Source: Brevibacillus sp. | Lineage (GTDB): Bacteria; Bacillota; Bacilli; Brevibacillales; Brevibacillaceae | Assembly (NCBI GenBank): GCA_029240815.1 | Contig: JARDZO010000097.1 | Location: forward strand, 1-17,739 | Reading direction: 5' to 3' | Length of the DNA: 17,739 nt | Part shown: one piece after another, positions 7,411 to 16,480 of the stretch | Layout of the letters: every line of letters begins with the position of its first letter | Numbering within the stretch: the stretch's first letter is position 1 | Made by a program: the position numbers and the translations under genes | Notes under the pieces: model-generated | The model's input: only the letters and a program-made list of their open reading frames with translations | Told to the model about the DNA's origin: nothing | The model's database searches: none

Positions 7411-7428
7411 TGTGTAACCGGTTACACA
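7411..7428 (+). promoter_or_regulatory. LacI-family operator O2, perfect 18-bp palindrome
   Basis: TGTGTAACCGGTTACACA is a perfect palindrome ending 25 nt before the rbsR ATG. Its centre is 55 bp from that of O1, about five helical turns, so looping or cooperative binding is possible. The inner bases 7413-7426 match the cre consensus at all positions, so it could serve both RbsR and CcpA. Confidence 0.85.
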
Positions 7429-7453
7429 TCATGAAGAGACGGTGAAAACAGGC

Positions 7454-8446
7454 ATGGCAACGATACGCGACGTGGCCAAATTAGCAGGGGTCTCTGTAGC
7501 AACGGTGTCCAGAGTCCTCAACAAAAACGGATACGTGAATAAGGATACGGAACAAAAAGTGGCCAAGGCGATCGAACAGCTGAACTATGAGCCCAATGCA
7601 GTAGCTCGTGGTTTGGCGGGGAAACAGACAGGTACAATAGCGTTAATTCTGCCGGATATTGCCAACCCGTTTTTTCCCGAAATTGCGAGAGGCGTGGAAG
7701 ATGTCGCCCAAAAGCATGGCTTTACGGTCATCCTGTGCAATTCAGATGATCAGGGGCATAAGGAAAAGTCGTACATCGAGATGCTACGGAAAAAATATGT
7801 CGATGGGATCATCTTTGCTTCCAATACGTTGGGACAGGATGACGTCGAACAAATGAATAAGAACAATATACCTCTCGTGGTCCTTGACCGGGCGCCGACT
7901 CGCCAATCTTGCAGTGTCATTCGCTCCCGAAACTACGACGGAGCCAAGCTGGCGGTCCAGCATTTACTCGATATCGGGTGCAAAAAAATCGCCCATCTGT
8001 ACGGACCACAAGAACTGATTACGGCCAAGAAGCGGATGCATGGTTTTGAAGAGTCAGTCCTGCATTTTCCGTGGTATACCCCCAGCCTGATGGTGCCAGG
8101 GCATTTTCGGATGGACGGCGGGCTCGCAGCAGTCAAGGAGCTGTTTGCCAAGCATCCGGATGTGGACGGAATCTTCTGTGGAAATGACTTGATGGCTGTC
8201 GGTGCGCTGAAAGGACTTCACCAACTGGGCGTGCGCGTACCGGAAGACGTGGCATTAATCGGCTTTGACGGCATCAGCTTGACGGAAATCACGCAGCCTG
8301 AGCTGTCAACAATCGCTCAGCCAAATTACGATATGGGCTCACTTGCGGCCAAGGTTTTGATCGAAACGATCGAATCCGGTGTCATGGAAGCCAAGCTGTA
8401 CGAGCTAGATGTAGAACTGATCGTGCGAGATTCTACGAAGAGATAA
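7454..8446 (+). CDS. rbsR: Ribose operon repressor, LacI family
   Basis: The 330-residue product begins MATIRDVAKLAGVSVATVSR, the standard LacI-family helix-turn-helix. A hinge follows (YEPNAVARGLAGKQTGTIAL) and then a periplasmic-binding-protein-like effector domain with DIANPFFPEIARGVED, VDGIIFASN and AVGALKGLHQLG. It presumably releases the operators at 7358-7428 when ribose or a derivative binds. The ATG at 7454 gives the usual N-terminus. A GTG at 7442 would add four residues, and neither start has a strong SD site (GAAGAGACGGTG lies just before). It is the first gene of the rbs operon, 15 bp before rbsK, and is thus autoregulated. Confidence 0.93.
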   Translation: MATIRDVAKLAGVSVATVSRVLNKNGYVNKDTEQKVAKAIEQLNYEPNAVARGLAGKQTGTIALILPDIANPFFPEIARGVEDVAQKHGFTVILCNSDDQGHKEKSYIEMLRKKYVDGIIFASNTLGQDDVEQMNKNNIPLVVLDRAPTRQSCSVIRSRNYDGAKLAVQHLLDIGCKKIAHLYGPQELITAKKRMHGFEESVLHFPWYTPSLMVPGHFRMDGGLAAVKELFAKHPDVDGIFCGNDLMAVGALKGLHQLGVRVPEDVALIGFDGISLTEITQPELSTIAQPNYDMGSLAAKVLIETIESGVMEAKLYELDVELIVRDSTKR

Positions 8447-8461
8447 AAGGAGAGAGAAGCG

Positions 8462-9379
8462 ATGAATAAGCCGCCACAGGTTGTCGTTATTGGTAGTTTA
8501 AATATGGATATCGTCGTGGAGGCGGATCGTCCACCGCAAATGGGGGAGACCGTACACGGAAATCAGGTGCACTTCGTCCCGGGTGGTAAGGGTGCGAATC
8601 AAGCGGTAGCGTCGGCTCGTTTGGGGGCAAAAACCGCGATGATCGGTGCGGTAGGCAGCGACGCTTTCGGAGCCGAGCTGTTGCAGGCACTCGGTCAGGA
8701 AGGCATCGACGTCGAAGCCACCAAGACCGTGGCTGACAGTCATACGGGGGTTGCCTCGATCGTGCTGTCCCAAGGAGACAATCAGATCATCGTAGTGGCA
8801 GGGGCCAATGGACAGGTGACACCCGACGATATCGATCAGCACCAGGAAAAGATCGCAAAGGCAGACGTAGTCCTGCTTCAATTGGAAATTCCGTTGGAAA
8901 CCGTCATTTACGCCGCTTCCAAAGCCAAGGAAATGGGAAAGACGGTAGTGCTCAATCCTGCTCCCGCACGTGAGTTGCCGGATGTCCTGCTGAAAAAAGT
9001 GGATGTGCTCATCCCCAACGAATCGGAGCTTTACCTGCTGGCGCAAGTAGGAGAAGAGATAGAGCTAGAGACAGCGATGGAAGCGATGTTGAAAAAAGGT
9101 GTGGCGACAGTCGTGACGACCTTGGGTTCCAAAGGGGCTGCGTACTTGACTGAAACAGGAGAGCGTGGTCTGGTCACGAGCCATCGCGTGCAAGTAGTCG
9201 ACACGACAGGAGCTGGAGATTCCTTTAATGCGGGTTTCTCTTACGCATTAGCCGGCGGCGCAGCGGTGGGAGAGGCAATCGCATTCGCTACAAAAGTGGC
9301 TGCGCTTACGGTAACCAAGCTGGGCGCACAGGCAGGAATGCCTACCCTCGCACAAGTAGAGGAATTCATCGCAGAGTAA
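8462..9379 (+). CDS. rbsK: Ribokinase
   Basis: This PfkB-family sugar kinase of 305 residues phosphorylates ribose at O5 with ATP to feed the pentose phosphate pathway. The N-terminal GSLNMDIVVEADRPPQMGET and GGKGANQAVASARLGA motifs bind the sugar. The C-terminal DTTGAGDSFNAGF carries the anion hole and the catalytic base D253, with D247 starting the motif. AAGGAGAGAGAAGCG lies directly before the ATG. The start is 15 bp after rbsR, and rbsD follows 10 bp after the stop. Confidence 0.96.
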   Translation: MNKPPQVVVIGSLNMDIVVEADRPPQMGETVHGNQVHFVPGGKGANQAVASARLGAKTAMIGAVGSDAFGAELLQALGQEGIDVEATKTVADSHTGVASIVLSQGDNQIIVVAGANGQVTPDDIDQHQEKIAKADVVLLQLEIPLETVIYAASKAKEMGKTVVLNPAPARELPDVLLKKVDVLIPNESELYLLAQVGEEIELETAMEAMLKKGVATVVTTLGSKGAAYLTETGERGLVTSHRVQVVDTTGAGDSFNAGFSYALAGGAAVGEAIAFATKVAALTVTKLGAQAGMPTLAQVEEFIAE

Positions 9380-9389
9380 GGGGGACATT

Positions 9390-9785
9390 ATGAAAAAACT
9401 AGGTATTTTAAACAGCGAGATTTCAGCCCTCATCAGCCAATTGGGACATACAGACCGGATTGTCATCTGTGACGCTGGGCTGCCGATTCCAGACTTTGTG
9501 ACTCGTATCGATTTGGCTATCGTTCCCGGATTGCCCTCATTTTTTGAGGTGCTGAATGCAGTTTTGCTAGAGATGCAAGTAGAGAAGGCGATTTTTGCCG
9601 AAGAATTGATCAAGGTGCAGCCGAGCACGCACATTTATCTGGAGGCAGCGCTGCCTGGCGTAGAGCTGTCCAGTGTCAGCCATGAAGAATTTAAAGCGCT
9701 GACGAGAGAGACTAGAGCGATCATTCGTACCGGTGAGTGCACACCATTTGCGAATGTCATCTTGCAAGCAGGCGTGACGTTTTAA
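9390..9785 (+). CDS. rbsD: D-ribose pyranase
   Basis: The 131-residue RbsD/FucU-family mutarotase interconverts beta-pyranose and beta-furanose ribose so that the imported pyranose can be used by ribokinase. The expected catalytic histidine is H20 in the SQLGHTD segment. The CDAGLPIPD, VPGLPSF and C-terminal TGECTPFANVIL segments are conserved in the family. GGGGGA precedes the ATG. The length is that of B. subtilis-type RbsD. It lies between rbsK and rbsA, as in other Bacillales ribose operons. Confidence 0.96.
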   Translation: MKKLGILNSEISALISQLGHTDRIVICDAGLPIPDFVTRIDLAIVPGLPSFFEVLNAVLLEMQVEKAIFAEELIKVQPSTHIYLEAALPGVELSSVSHEEFKALTRETRAIIRTGECTPFANVILQAGVTF

Positions 9786-9817
9786 GTGGACACCCGGCGA
9801 AGGGAGGAGGAGTATAC

Positions 9818-11323
9818 ATGTCAGCATTCCTATTAGAGATGAAAGGAATCAGCAAATCGTTCCCAGGGGTCAAGGTGCTAAACGACGTCCAGTTGAACCT
9901 GAAAAGCGGCGAACTTGTCGCATTGATGGGGGAAAACGGAGCCGGCAAATCTACCTTGATGAAAATTCTCGGCGGCATTTACGAGCGGGATGCGGGTACG
10001 ATCATCGTCAAAGGGGAGACGCAGGAAAAGTTGACGCCTGATATCGCCTCCAGTCGAGGGATTGCGATTATCCACCAAGAGATGAATTTGATCCCCCATC
10101 TGTCCGTCATGGAAAACATTTTTCTCGGACGCGAGTATACGTACGGCAAAACCGGATTGGTCCATTGGCGCAAGATGAGACAGGAGACCAAGCGTTGGCT
10201 CGAACAGCTGGCGATCAAGCTCGATCCGGACACATTGGTCGGCGATTTATCGGTAGGTCAGCAGCAAATGATCGAGATTGCCAAAGCGCTCTCCATGCAG
10301 GCAGATATCCTCGTACTCGATGAACCAACGGCAGCCCTGACCAACCGTGAGATCGACGCCCTCTTTGATATGATCGATTCCCTCAAACAAAAAGGTGTCG
10401 GGATGGTCTACATTTCGCACCGGATGGAAGAGATTTTTCAGGTGAGCGATCGAATCACCGTGCTGCGTGATGGTCAGTACGTGGGGACAGTCGAGACAGC
10501 CGGGACGAATCTGGATGAACTCGTGAAAATGATGGTCGGTCGTGAAATCACCGATCGTTTCCCAAAAGCAGAGGTACAGTGGGGCGAGGAACGACTGCGC
10601 GTCGAGAACCTGAGTGTCAAAGGAAAGCTCTCGGACATCTCGTTCTCCGTAAAAAGCGGAGAGATTGTCGGAATTGCTGGGCTCATGGGGGCAGGGCGTA
10701 CGGAACTAGCCAAGGCGCTGTTCGGCCTGGAGAAAGTGCGAGAGGGACAAATTCTCGTGGACGGACAGCCTATTCGCGTCACGCGCCCGATGGATGCCAT
10801 ATCAGCGGGAATCGCACTGGTGACGGAAGACCGCAAAGAAGAAGGGCTGGTCTTGTCGCTCTCCGTTCGGGAAAATATTTCGCTGCCCAATCTGGAGAAA
10901 GTCTCCTCTCTCGGGGTCATGAAGCCGAGCCAGGAGCAGCTGCTCAGCAACGACGCCATTTCGCGCCTGTTCATCAAGACGGCAGGCGGCGAACAAATCG
11001 TCGGGTCGCTGTCAGGCGGGAATCAGCAAAAGGTCGTGATCGGCAAATGGCTGGCGACCAAACCGAAAATCTTGATATTGGATGAGCCGACCCGCGGTGT
11101 TGACATCGGTGCCAAAAAAGAAATTTACGATATCATGAATCGACTCGCCCAGGATGGGGTTGCGATCGTGATGATCTCATCCGAGCTCCCTGAAGTGTTG
11201 GGGATGAGCGATCGCGTACTGGTCATGCACGAAGGGCGTATCACCGGTGAGTTTACACGAGAACAAGCAACACAGGAATTGATTATGCATGCAGCGACGG
11301 GAGGGACTAGCCATGCGGTTTAA
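9818..11323 (+). CDS. rbsA: Ribose ABC transporter ATP-binding protein
   Basis: The 501-residue protein has tandem nucleotide-binding domains on the cytosolic face of the ribose importer. NBD1 has Walker A GENGAGKS (38-45), signature LSVGQQQ (from 144) and Walker B ILVLDEP (D168, E169). NBD2 has a degenerate Walker A GLMGAGRT (from 288) with R294 in place of lysine, which is normal for the second half of RbsA-type proteins, then LSGGNQQ (from 398) and LILDEPTRG (D422, E423). The ATG at 9818 is chosen for AGGGAGGAGGAG (9801-9812). The in-frame ATG at 9737 lies inside rbsD and would add 27 unlikely residues. The stop lies 11 bp inside rbsC. Confidence 0.96.
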   Translation: MSAFLLEMKGISKSFPGVKVLNDVQLNLKSGELVALMGENGAGKSTLMKILGGIYERDAGTIIVKGETQEKLTPDIASSRGIAIIHQEMNLIPHLSVMENIFLGREYTYGKTGLVHWRKMRQETKRWLEQLAIKLDPDTLVGDLSVGQQQMIEIAKALSMQADILVLDEPTAALTNREIDALFDMIDSLKQKGVGMVYISHRMEEIFQVSDRITVLRDGQYVGTVETAGTNLDELVKMMVGREITDRFPKAEVQWGEERLRVENLSVKGKLSDISFSVKSGEIVGIAGLMGAGRTELAKALFGLEKVREGQILVDGQPIRVTRPMDAISAGIALVTEDRKEEGLVLSLSVRENISLPNLEKVSSLGVMKPSQEQLLSNDAISRLFIKTAGGEQIVGSLSGGNQQKVVIGKWLATKPKILILDEPTRGVDIGAKKEIYDIMNRLAQDGVAIVMISSELPEVLGMSDRVLVMHEGRITGEFTREQATQELIMHAATGGTSHAV

Positions 11324-12239
11324 TGTTTTGCAGAGAATGGGCCCGCTGCTTGGGCTCGCCTTGATTGTCATCGTCCTATCGATTATCAACAGTGACTTCT
11401 TGACGATAAGCAATATTTTCAACGTACTGCGCCAGATTTCGATTAACGCCCTGATTGCCTTCGGGATGACGTTCGTAATCTTGACGGGTGGAATCGATTT
11501 GTCTGTAGGGTCTATGTTGGCTCTTGCAAGCGCTATCACAGCAGGGCTTATGGCAAGCGGCATGGACACATGGTTGGCTGTTTTGATCGGACTCTTGGCT
11601 GGTGTAGTCATGGGGGCCATAAACGGTGTGATTGTGGCAAAAGGGAAAGTGGCTCCGTTCATTGGAACGTTGGCGACGATGACGGTTTTCCGCGGTCTGA
11701 CACTGGTATACACAGAAGGCAGACCGATTACCGGACTCAATCCTGACTTCGCCCTGCTGGGAAAAGGGTTCTTCCTGGAAATTCCTATGCCTGTCATCTG
11801 GATGTTGATTTCATTTGCGATCCTGTATTTCATTCTTCGTCATACGACCTTTGGCAGGCATGTTTACGCGCTCGGCAGCAATGAAGAAGCGACCAAGCTG
11901 TCGGGGATCAGTACAGGCAAGGTAAAAGTGCTGGTGTACTCGATCAGCGGTCTGTTCGCGGCTCTGAGCGGGATTATCCTCACTTCCCGACTGAATTCGG
12001 CTCAGCCGACGGCAGGGACATCCTATGAGCTCGACGCGATCGCAGCAGTCGTCTTGGGCGGTACGAGCCTGTCCGGGGGACGTGGCTGGATCGTCGGCAC
12101 CTTGATTGGTGCGATGATCATCGGTGTGTTAGATAACGGCCTCAATCTGCTGAATGTCTCTTCCTTCTACCAATCGGTAGTCAAAGGGGCAGTCATTCTC
12201 ATCGCAGTATTGCTGGACCGATCTAAAGCAAATAAATAA
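11313..12239 (+). CDS. rbsC: Ribose ABC transporter permease
   Basis: The 308-residue, very hydrophobic protein belongs to the RbsC/AraH-type permease family (BPD_transp_2). It has about eight to ten membrane segments and the conserved TFVILTGGIDLSVGSMLALA near residues 50-70 and AVVLGGTSLSGGRG near 245-258. It forms the channel that works with RbsA and RbsB. The ATG at 11313 has GGGAGGG (11299-11305) 7 nt upstream. The ATG at 11289 lacks one. The start overlaps the end of rbsA by 11 bp, which suggests translational coupling. Confidence 0.95.
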   Translation: MRFNVLQRMGPLLGLALIVIVLSIINSDFLTISNIFNVLRQISINALIAFGMTFVILTGGIDLSVGSMLALASAITAGLMASGMDTWLAVLIGLLAGVVMGAINGVIVAKGKVAPFIGTLATMTVFRGLTLVYTEGRPITGLNPDFALLGKGFFLEIPMPVIWMLISFAILYFILRHTTFGRHVYALGSNEEATKLSGISTGKVKVLVYSISGLFAALSGIILTSRLNSAQPTAGTSYELDAIAAVVLGGTSLSGGRGWIVGTLIGAMIIGVLDNGLNLLNVSSFYQSVVKGAVILIAVLLDRSKANK

Positions 12240-12272
12240 AAAAAGCAAGGACTTAAGGAGGATGGAATCGTT

Positions 12273-13223
12273 ATGAAGAAATTTTTGAAAATGGCTTTGG
12301 CATCGTCGCTGGTATTGGGGGTATTGGCAGGCTGCTCCACGTCATCCAATCTGGAAAACAAGACACCTGAACAATCCACAGGCAACGCAGGAGGCAATGC
12401 AGGTGGGAAAGTGACCATTGGTTTGGCTGTCTCCACCTTGAACAATCCGTTCTTCGTTTCCTTGAAAGAGGGCGCTGAAAAGGCTGCCAAGGATGCAGGT
12501 GCTGAGCTGCTGGTGGTAGACGCGCAAGATGACACTGCGAAGCAAATCAGTGGCGTAGAGGATCTCATCCAGAAAAAAGTAAGCGTCATTATGATCAACC
12601 CGACTGACAGTGCTGCGATCGTAACAGCTGTCGAAGCAGCCAACAAAGCAAACATTCCCGTAATCACTGTTGACCGTGCAGCAGAGGGCGGACAAGTGGT
12701 TTCTCATATCGCTTCTGACAACGTAAAAGGCGGAAAAATGGCTGGCGATTTCATCCTGGAAAAACTGGGTGGCAAGGGCAACATCGTGGAACTGCAAGGA
12801 ATCGCAGGTACTTCCGCAGCGCGTGACCGGGGTAAAGGCTTCCATGATGCTGTAGACAACAAAGAAGGCTTGAAAGTAGTAGCGTCTCAACCGGCCGATT
12901 TCGACCGTGCGAAAGGTCTCTCCGTCATGGAAAACATTCTGCAATCCAACAAAGATGTACAAGCTGTGTTCGCACACAATGACGAAATGGCGCTGGGCGC
13001 TCTGCAGGCTGTAGAAGCACAAGGTAAAAACATCATCGTAGTAGGCTTCGACGCGACAGACGATGCAGTGAAATCCGTAAATGACGGCAAAATGGGCGCG
13101 ACTGTCGCACAAAAACCTGCTGCGATCGGGGAAACCGCTGTACAAACAGCGCTGAAAGTGGCAAAAGGTGAAAAAGTAGAGAACAACATCCCGGTTGACT
13201 TGGAACTGGTGACGAAGAAGTAA
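12273..13223 (+). CDS. rbsB: Ribose-binding lipoprotein
   Basis: The 316-residue product is a sugar-binding lipoprotein anchored outside the membrane that delivers ribose to RbsC/RbsA. MKKFLKMALASSLVLGVLAG followed by C21 is a lipoprotein signal with lipobox LAGC. A short Gly/Asn/Ser-rich linker comes next. The type I periplasmic-binding fold then starts at KVTIGLAVSTLNNPFF and includes VDAQDDTAKQ, IPVITVDRAA, GIAGTSAARDRGKGF, FAHNDEMALGAL and VGFDATDD. The SD site AAGGAGGAT is nearly perfect. It is last in the operon, ahead of a terminator. Confidence 0.96.
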   Translation: MKKFLKMALASSLVLGVLAGCSTSSNLENKTPEQSTGNAGGNAGGKVTIGLAVSTLNNPFFVSLKEGAEKAAKDAGAELLVVDAQDDTAKQISGVEDLIQKKVSVIMINPTDSAAIVTAVEAANKANIPVITVDRAAEGGQVVSHIASDNVKGGKMAGDFILEKLGGKGNIVELQGIAGTSAARDRGKGFHDAVDNKEGLKVVASQPADFDRAKGLSVMENILQSNKDVQAVFAHNDEMALGALQAVEAQGKNIIVVGFDATDDAVKSVNDGKMGATVAQKPAAIGETAVQTALKVAKGEKVENNIPVDLELVTKK

Positions 13224-13257
13224 GCTGTCCGTGAAAAATTAAGTTGGTAACTGAATG

Positions 13258-13290
13258 GCACCCTCTTCAAATTTGGAAGGGGGTGCTTTT
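13258..13290 (+). terminator. Rho-independent terminator after rbsB
   Basis: GCACCCTCTTC (13258-13268) pairs with GAAGGGGGTGC (13276-13286, one G-U pair) around a 7-nt loop, followed by TTTT. It ends the rbs operon. The minus strand has no T-run after the hairpin, so it is probably not a terminator for the converging tctA. Confidence 0.85.
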
Positions 13291-13324
13291 AAGCTTTCAC
13301 CCCTCCAACAGGTACTTTTCTGTT

Positions 13325-14845
13325 TCAATCCGCGATCTCTACATCCGAACCCACTGCATTCTTCACCTGTGATTTTGTCCGTTTCATCATCAGTATTGAT
13401 GCAACAAACAGTACGAAGGCGAGCAGGAGGATCGTCAACGAAATCGGTCTTGTGAAGAAAATCGCAAAGCTTCCTTTTGACATCGCCATGGACTGGATAA
13501 AGGATTTTTCAAACATCGGTCCCAAAACAAATGCCAAGAGCAGCGGAACAACGGGCCATCGGTATTTATTCAACAAATATCCAATGCCGCCGAACAAAAT
13601 GGAGACAAATACATCGAATATGCTGTTGTTGATGGAATATGCCCCGATAAAGCTCAGCATTAAAATAACGGGACCCATGATTCCATAAGGTATTTTTGTC
13701 AATTTGGCCCAGAGTCCGATTAAAGGTAAATTCAAGACCAGCAGCATTACGTTGCCGACAAACATACTGGCGATCACTGCCCATACAAATTCACTATGTT
13801 CTGCAAACAAAGTGGGTCCTGGCGTAAGCCCGTTAATCATTAAGCCTGCTAACAAAACGGCTAGCGTTGTTGAGCTGGGAATTCCCAAAGCAAACAAGGG
13901 AATAAAACCCGAAGAACTTGTCGCATTATTGGCCGCTTCAGGGGCTGCTACCCCTTTCATTTCTCCATGACCGAATTTTTCAGGCGTTTTTGACACTTTC
14001 TTTTCCAGGTCGTAGGCCAAAAAGGTTGTAACGGCTGCGGAACATCCCGGCAAAAGTCCCAAGAAAAAACCGACTAATCCTCCGCGAAGCATCGCCCCGG
14101 AATTCTCGCGTATTTCCGTAAACTTAGGGTAGATGTTGGTGATTTTGCCAACCGCAATTGATTTCGTGTTTTCTTCCAATCCTTTGATGACTTCCGCGAT
14201 GGCGAACAAACCGATCACGACACTGATGATATCAATGCCTGCTTGTAATGGCTCTATGCCGAAGCTGAAGCGCATCTGTCCCCCGGTAAGTCCGATCCCG
14301 GTCATAGAGAGCAAATATCCATAGAGGCCCATGATTAAACCTTTGATCAAGGATGCGCCGGCCAGGTTTACAATAACAGTTAATGCGAGGAACATAAGTG
14401 CGAAATATTCCGGCGGACCGAATTTTAACGCTTGATCAGCAAGCAGAGGCGCGAAAAAAACAAGACCGATCACGCCCATCGTTCCGGCAACAAAGGAACT
14501 AATCGCGGCAATACCGAGCGCTGGTCCGCCCTTTCCATGTTTGGCTAGCGGATATCCATCCAAGGAAGTAGGAACGGCGGATACCTCTCCTGGGATATTC
14601 AGCAAGATGGCAGTGGTTGATCCCCCATACATGGAACCGTAATAAATGCCGGCTAACATGATGATTCCTTCTGTCGGTCCAAGTACCGTTGTGACCGGAA
14701 GCAAAATAGCAATGGTGGAAGTAGGTCCGAGTCCTGGCAGCATTCCTACCAACGTGCCGATTAATGCTCCCCACAGGGCCATCATGACGTTCGTGGGTGA
14801 TAGGGCTACCGAAAATCCGTCTAGTAGTAAGTGGAGTGTTTCCAT
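13325..14845 (-). CDS. tctA: Tripartite tricarboxylate transporter, large membrane subunit
   Basis: The 506-residue integral membrane protein belongs to the TctA family (about 12 membrane segments). It is the large permease of a binding-protein-dependent secondary (cation-driven) carboxylate importer. The family is visible in LVGMLPGLGPTSTIAILLPV near residues 33-52, YYGSMYGGSTTAILLNIPGE, and the second-half repeat ALGIPSSTTLAVLLAGLMIN with GLTPGPTLF. The ATG at 14845 has GGGGAG (complement 14855-14860) upstream. It lies 19 bp after tctB and is last in the operon. The transported acid cannot be told from sequence: citrate, other tri- or dicarboxylates and aromatic acids are all known for the family. 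No terminator is seen between its stop and the rbs terminator. Confidence 0.95.
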   Translation of the reverse strand: METLHLLLDGFSVALSPTNVMMALWGALIGTLVGMLPGLGPTSTIAILLPVTTVLGPTEGIIMLAGIYYGSMYGGSTTAILLNIPGEVSAVPTSLDGYPLAKHGKGGPALGIAAISSFVAGTMGVIGLVFFAPLLADQALKFGPPEYFALMFLALTVIVNLAGASLIKGLIMGLYGYLLSMTGIGLTGGQMRFSFGIEPLQAGIDIISVVIGLFAIAEVIKGLEENTKSIAVGKITNIYPKFTEIRENSGAMLRGGLVGFFLGLLPGCSAAVTTFLAYDLEKKVSKTPEKFGHGEMKGVAAPEAANNATSSSGFIPLFALGIPSSTTLAVLLAGLMINGLTPGPTLFAEHSEFVWAVIASMFVGNVMLLVLNLPLIGLWAKLTKIPYGIMGPVILMLSFIGAYSINNSIFDVFVSILFGGIGYLLNKYRWPVVPLLLAFVLGPMFEKSFIQSMAMSKGSFAIFFTRPISLTILLLAFVLFVASILMMKRTKSQVKNAVGSDVEIAD

Positions 14846-14864
14846 TCACAAATTCTCCCCTGAA

Positions 14865-15308
14865 TTAAAGATGAAAGATCCCTGCAGGGAAAGGCATACC
14901 GAGCCATTCGACAAATACGAAATACGTACATACAGTCTGTATCGCCGAATAGAGCACCGATTTCCCATAATGGTAGGAACCCATAATCCGAAACAAAGCA
15001 ATGGAAACGAGAAACGTACCAATCGCAAATCCTAAATGGTAAAGTAAAAAGCAATACCCCAGCATGACACCAAAAATGCTGATGATTTTTCTCATCATCT
15101 GACGATCAGGGAATTCAACTGTAAAGCTTTGCCCTTTGACGAAGATCGCTAGTAAACCGAGCACAATCAATCCCAAACCAATGACGCCCGGCATGATATG
15201 ATCGCCTACATAAAAACTGATCCGAGTAGAGTATAATCGTATCGCTTCGTATAGGGAGATCCCACCTAAGATGATGCTTATCAATCCTCCGACTCGATCG
15301 GCCAACAT
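14865..15308 (-). CDS. tctB: Tripartite tricarboxylate transporter, small membrane subunit
   Basis: The 147-residue protein has four hydrophobic segments (VGGLISIILGGISLYEA, HIMPGVIGLGLIVLGLLAIF, IISIFGVMLGYCFLLYHLGF and a C-terminal pair ending in LGMPFPAGIF). This is the TctB layout, and the ending is typical. The start ATG at 15308 has AAAGGAGGAAG (complement 15311-15321) just upstream. The frame stays open for another 67 codons, but these lack TctB character and lie in the 131-bp gap after tctC. It pairs with TctA in the membrane. Confidence 0.9.
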   Translation of the reverse strand: MLADRVGGLISIILGGISLYEAIRLYSTRISFYVGDHIMPGVIGLGLIVLGLLAIFVKGQSFTVEFPDRQMMRKIISIFGVMLGYCFLLYHLGFAIGTFLVSIALFRIMGSYHYGKSVLYSAIQTVCTYFVFVEWLGMPFPAGIFHL

Positions 15309-15439
15309 ACGCTTCCTCCTTTCCAACCGTTCCTCTCCCAATCTGCAGCCTAGCCAGCTGATCCGTCCACTTGCAAAGGGGAATAGCTCGTACCCCACCA
15401 TGCAAATGAAATAGGAACGTCTATCTTTTTTCAAATCAA

Positions 15440-16480
15440 TTACTGTTTTCTCGGGATATGTAAGGTTTCCGGGCTGACTTTCGCTGAACCTGCATCTTGT
15501 AACAGCCATGCAGAGATCGACTGCTGTTCACGCCAGAACTTCTCTGCTTCATCCCCGCTGATTCCCATCGGGATGATCGACAGATTTTTCAACAGCGCAT
15601 GATAATCAGCATCCTTGGAAGCTTCCGCAAATGCTTTTTGTAAGGTTTGTTTGACATAATCAGGAGCTTCTTTTTTCACCCATACCCCATAGAACGGGCC
15701 CCATGGAAGGTACTTCGCCATATCCGGCAATTCTTCTGTAATGGCCGGCACGTCTGGAAGATCTTCTACCTTTGCGTCATTCACGACAGCCAGCACGCGA
15801 ACTTTTCCCGCTTTTACATTCTCTACAGCTTTTGACAAACTAATAATCGATACGTCAATATGGTTTCCGAGTAAGGCCGTATAGATCGGGCCTTCGCCGT
15901 CAAATGGAACCATGTTAAATTGAGCATTCGCGCTTTGACTAATCATCGCGGTGACCATGTAGGATAGTCCACCCGGTCCAGTCGTTCCCATTTTGATTTC
16001 GGATGGATTTGCCTTCACATCATTCATCAGATCCGCCAGTGTTTTGTATTTGGAATTCTCGTTCACCGTAATGGCAGCTATCCCGCGGCCCATGATGTGA
16101 ATGGGATAGAAATCCTCAAAGCTCCGCTCCGATAGCTGCAGAACCCCATATACAGTCGGATTTTCTGCAGAGAACAGCAAGGTATTGCCATCCGCCGCTT
16201 TGTCATAGACGTACTTTGTTCCTACAGTGGCTGTAGCTCCCGGTTTATTCATGATGGTAATCGACTGTCCTAGCTTTTTCTCTGCGACGGTGGCCATAGC
16301 ACGCGCAACCAGATCTGTCCCGCCTCCCGCTCCGAATGGAACGACACCTTCAATTTGTCTTGTCGGATACTGTTCGCTTTGCCCCTGTCCGCCACTGCAA
16401 GCGGACAAGAGAAGTATGCTTGCCATAAAGCAAAATGCTGCTCCCTTTTTGAGTAAAGAACCTTTTTTTTGAGTGATCAT
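15440..16480 (-). CDS. tctC: Tripartite tricarboxylate transporter, substrate-binding lipoprotein
   Basis: The 346-residue extracytoplasmic binding protein has a lipoprotein signal (hydrophobic FCFMASILLLSAC, lipid-modified C28). The TctC/Bug-family fold follows with VVPFGAGGGTDLVARAMA, ITIMNKPGATATVGTKYV, KMGTTGPGGLSYMVTAM and the loop VPFDGEGPIYTALLGNHID. It captures the substrate for TctA/TctB. GGGGGAGG lies 7 nt before the ATG at 16480. The start overlaps, as ATGA, the stop of the decayed upstream frame, so it was once translationally coupled to another gene. tctB follows after 131 bp, with nothing recognisable in the gap. Confidence 0.95.
   Translation of the reverse strand: MITQKKGSLLKKGAAFCFMASILLLSACSGGQGQSEQYPTRQIEGVVPFGAGGGTDLVARAMATVAEKKLGQSITIMNKPGATATVGTKYVYDKAADGNTLLFSAENPTVYGVLQLSERSFEDFYPIHIMGRGIAAITVNENSKYKTLADLMNDVKANPSEIKMGTTGPGGLSYMVTAMISQSANAQFNMVPFDGEGPIYTALLGNHIDVSIISLSKAVENVKAGKVRVLAVVNDAKVEDLPDVPAITEELPDMAKYLPWGPFYGVWVKKEAPDYVKQTLQKAFAEASKDADYHALLKNLSIIPMGISGDEAEKFWREQQSISAWLLQDAGSAKVSPETLHIPRKQ

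Noticed and set aside
11177..11833. 218-codon minus-strand frame opposite rbsA/rbsC
   Set aside because: Antisense to two confident genes, no family features. Its length follows from codon bias of the real genes.
12342..13145. 267-codon open frame on the minus strand opposite rbsB
   Set aside because: It lies wholly antisense to a clear RbsB gene, has no SD site or recognisable motif, and its Cys/Phe/His-rich composition is that of a shadow frame.
15309..15439. Possible extra gene or longer TctB in the gap between tctC and tctB
   Set aside because: The in-frame extension lacks TctB features and the strong SD site points to the ATG at 15308. No other feature was seen.
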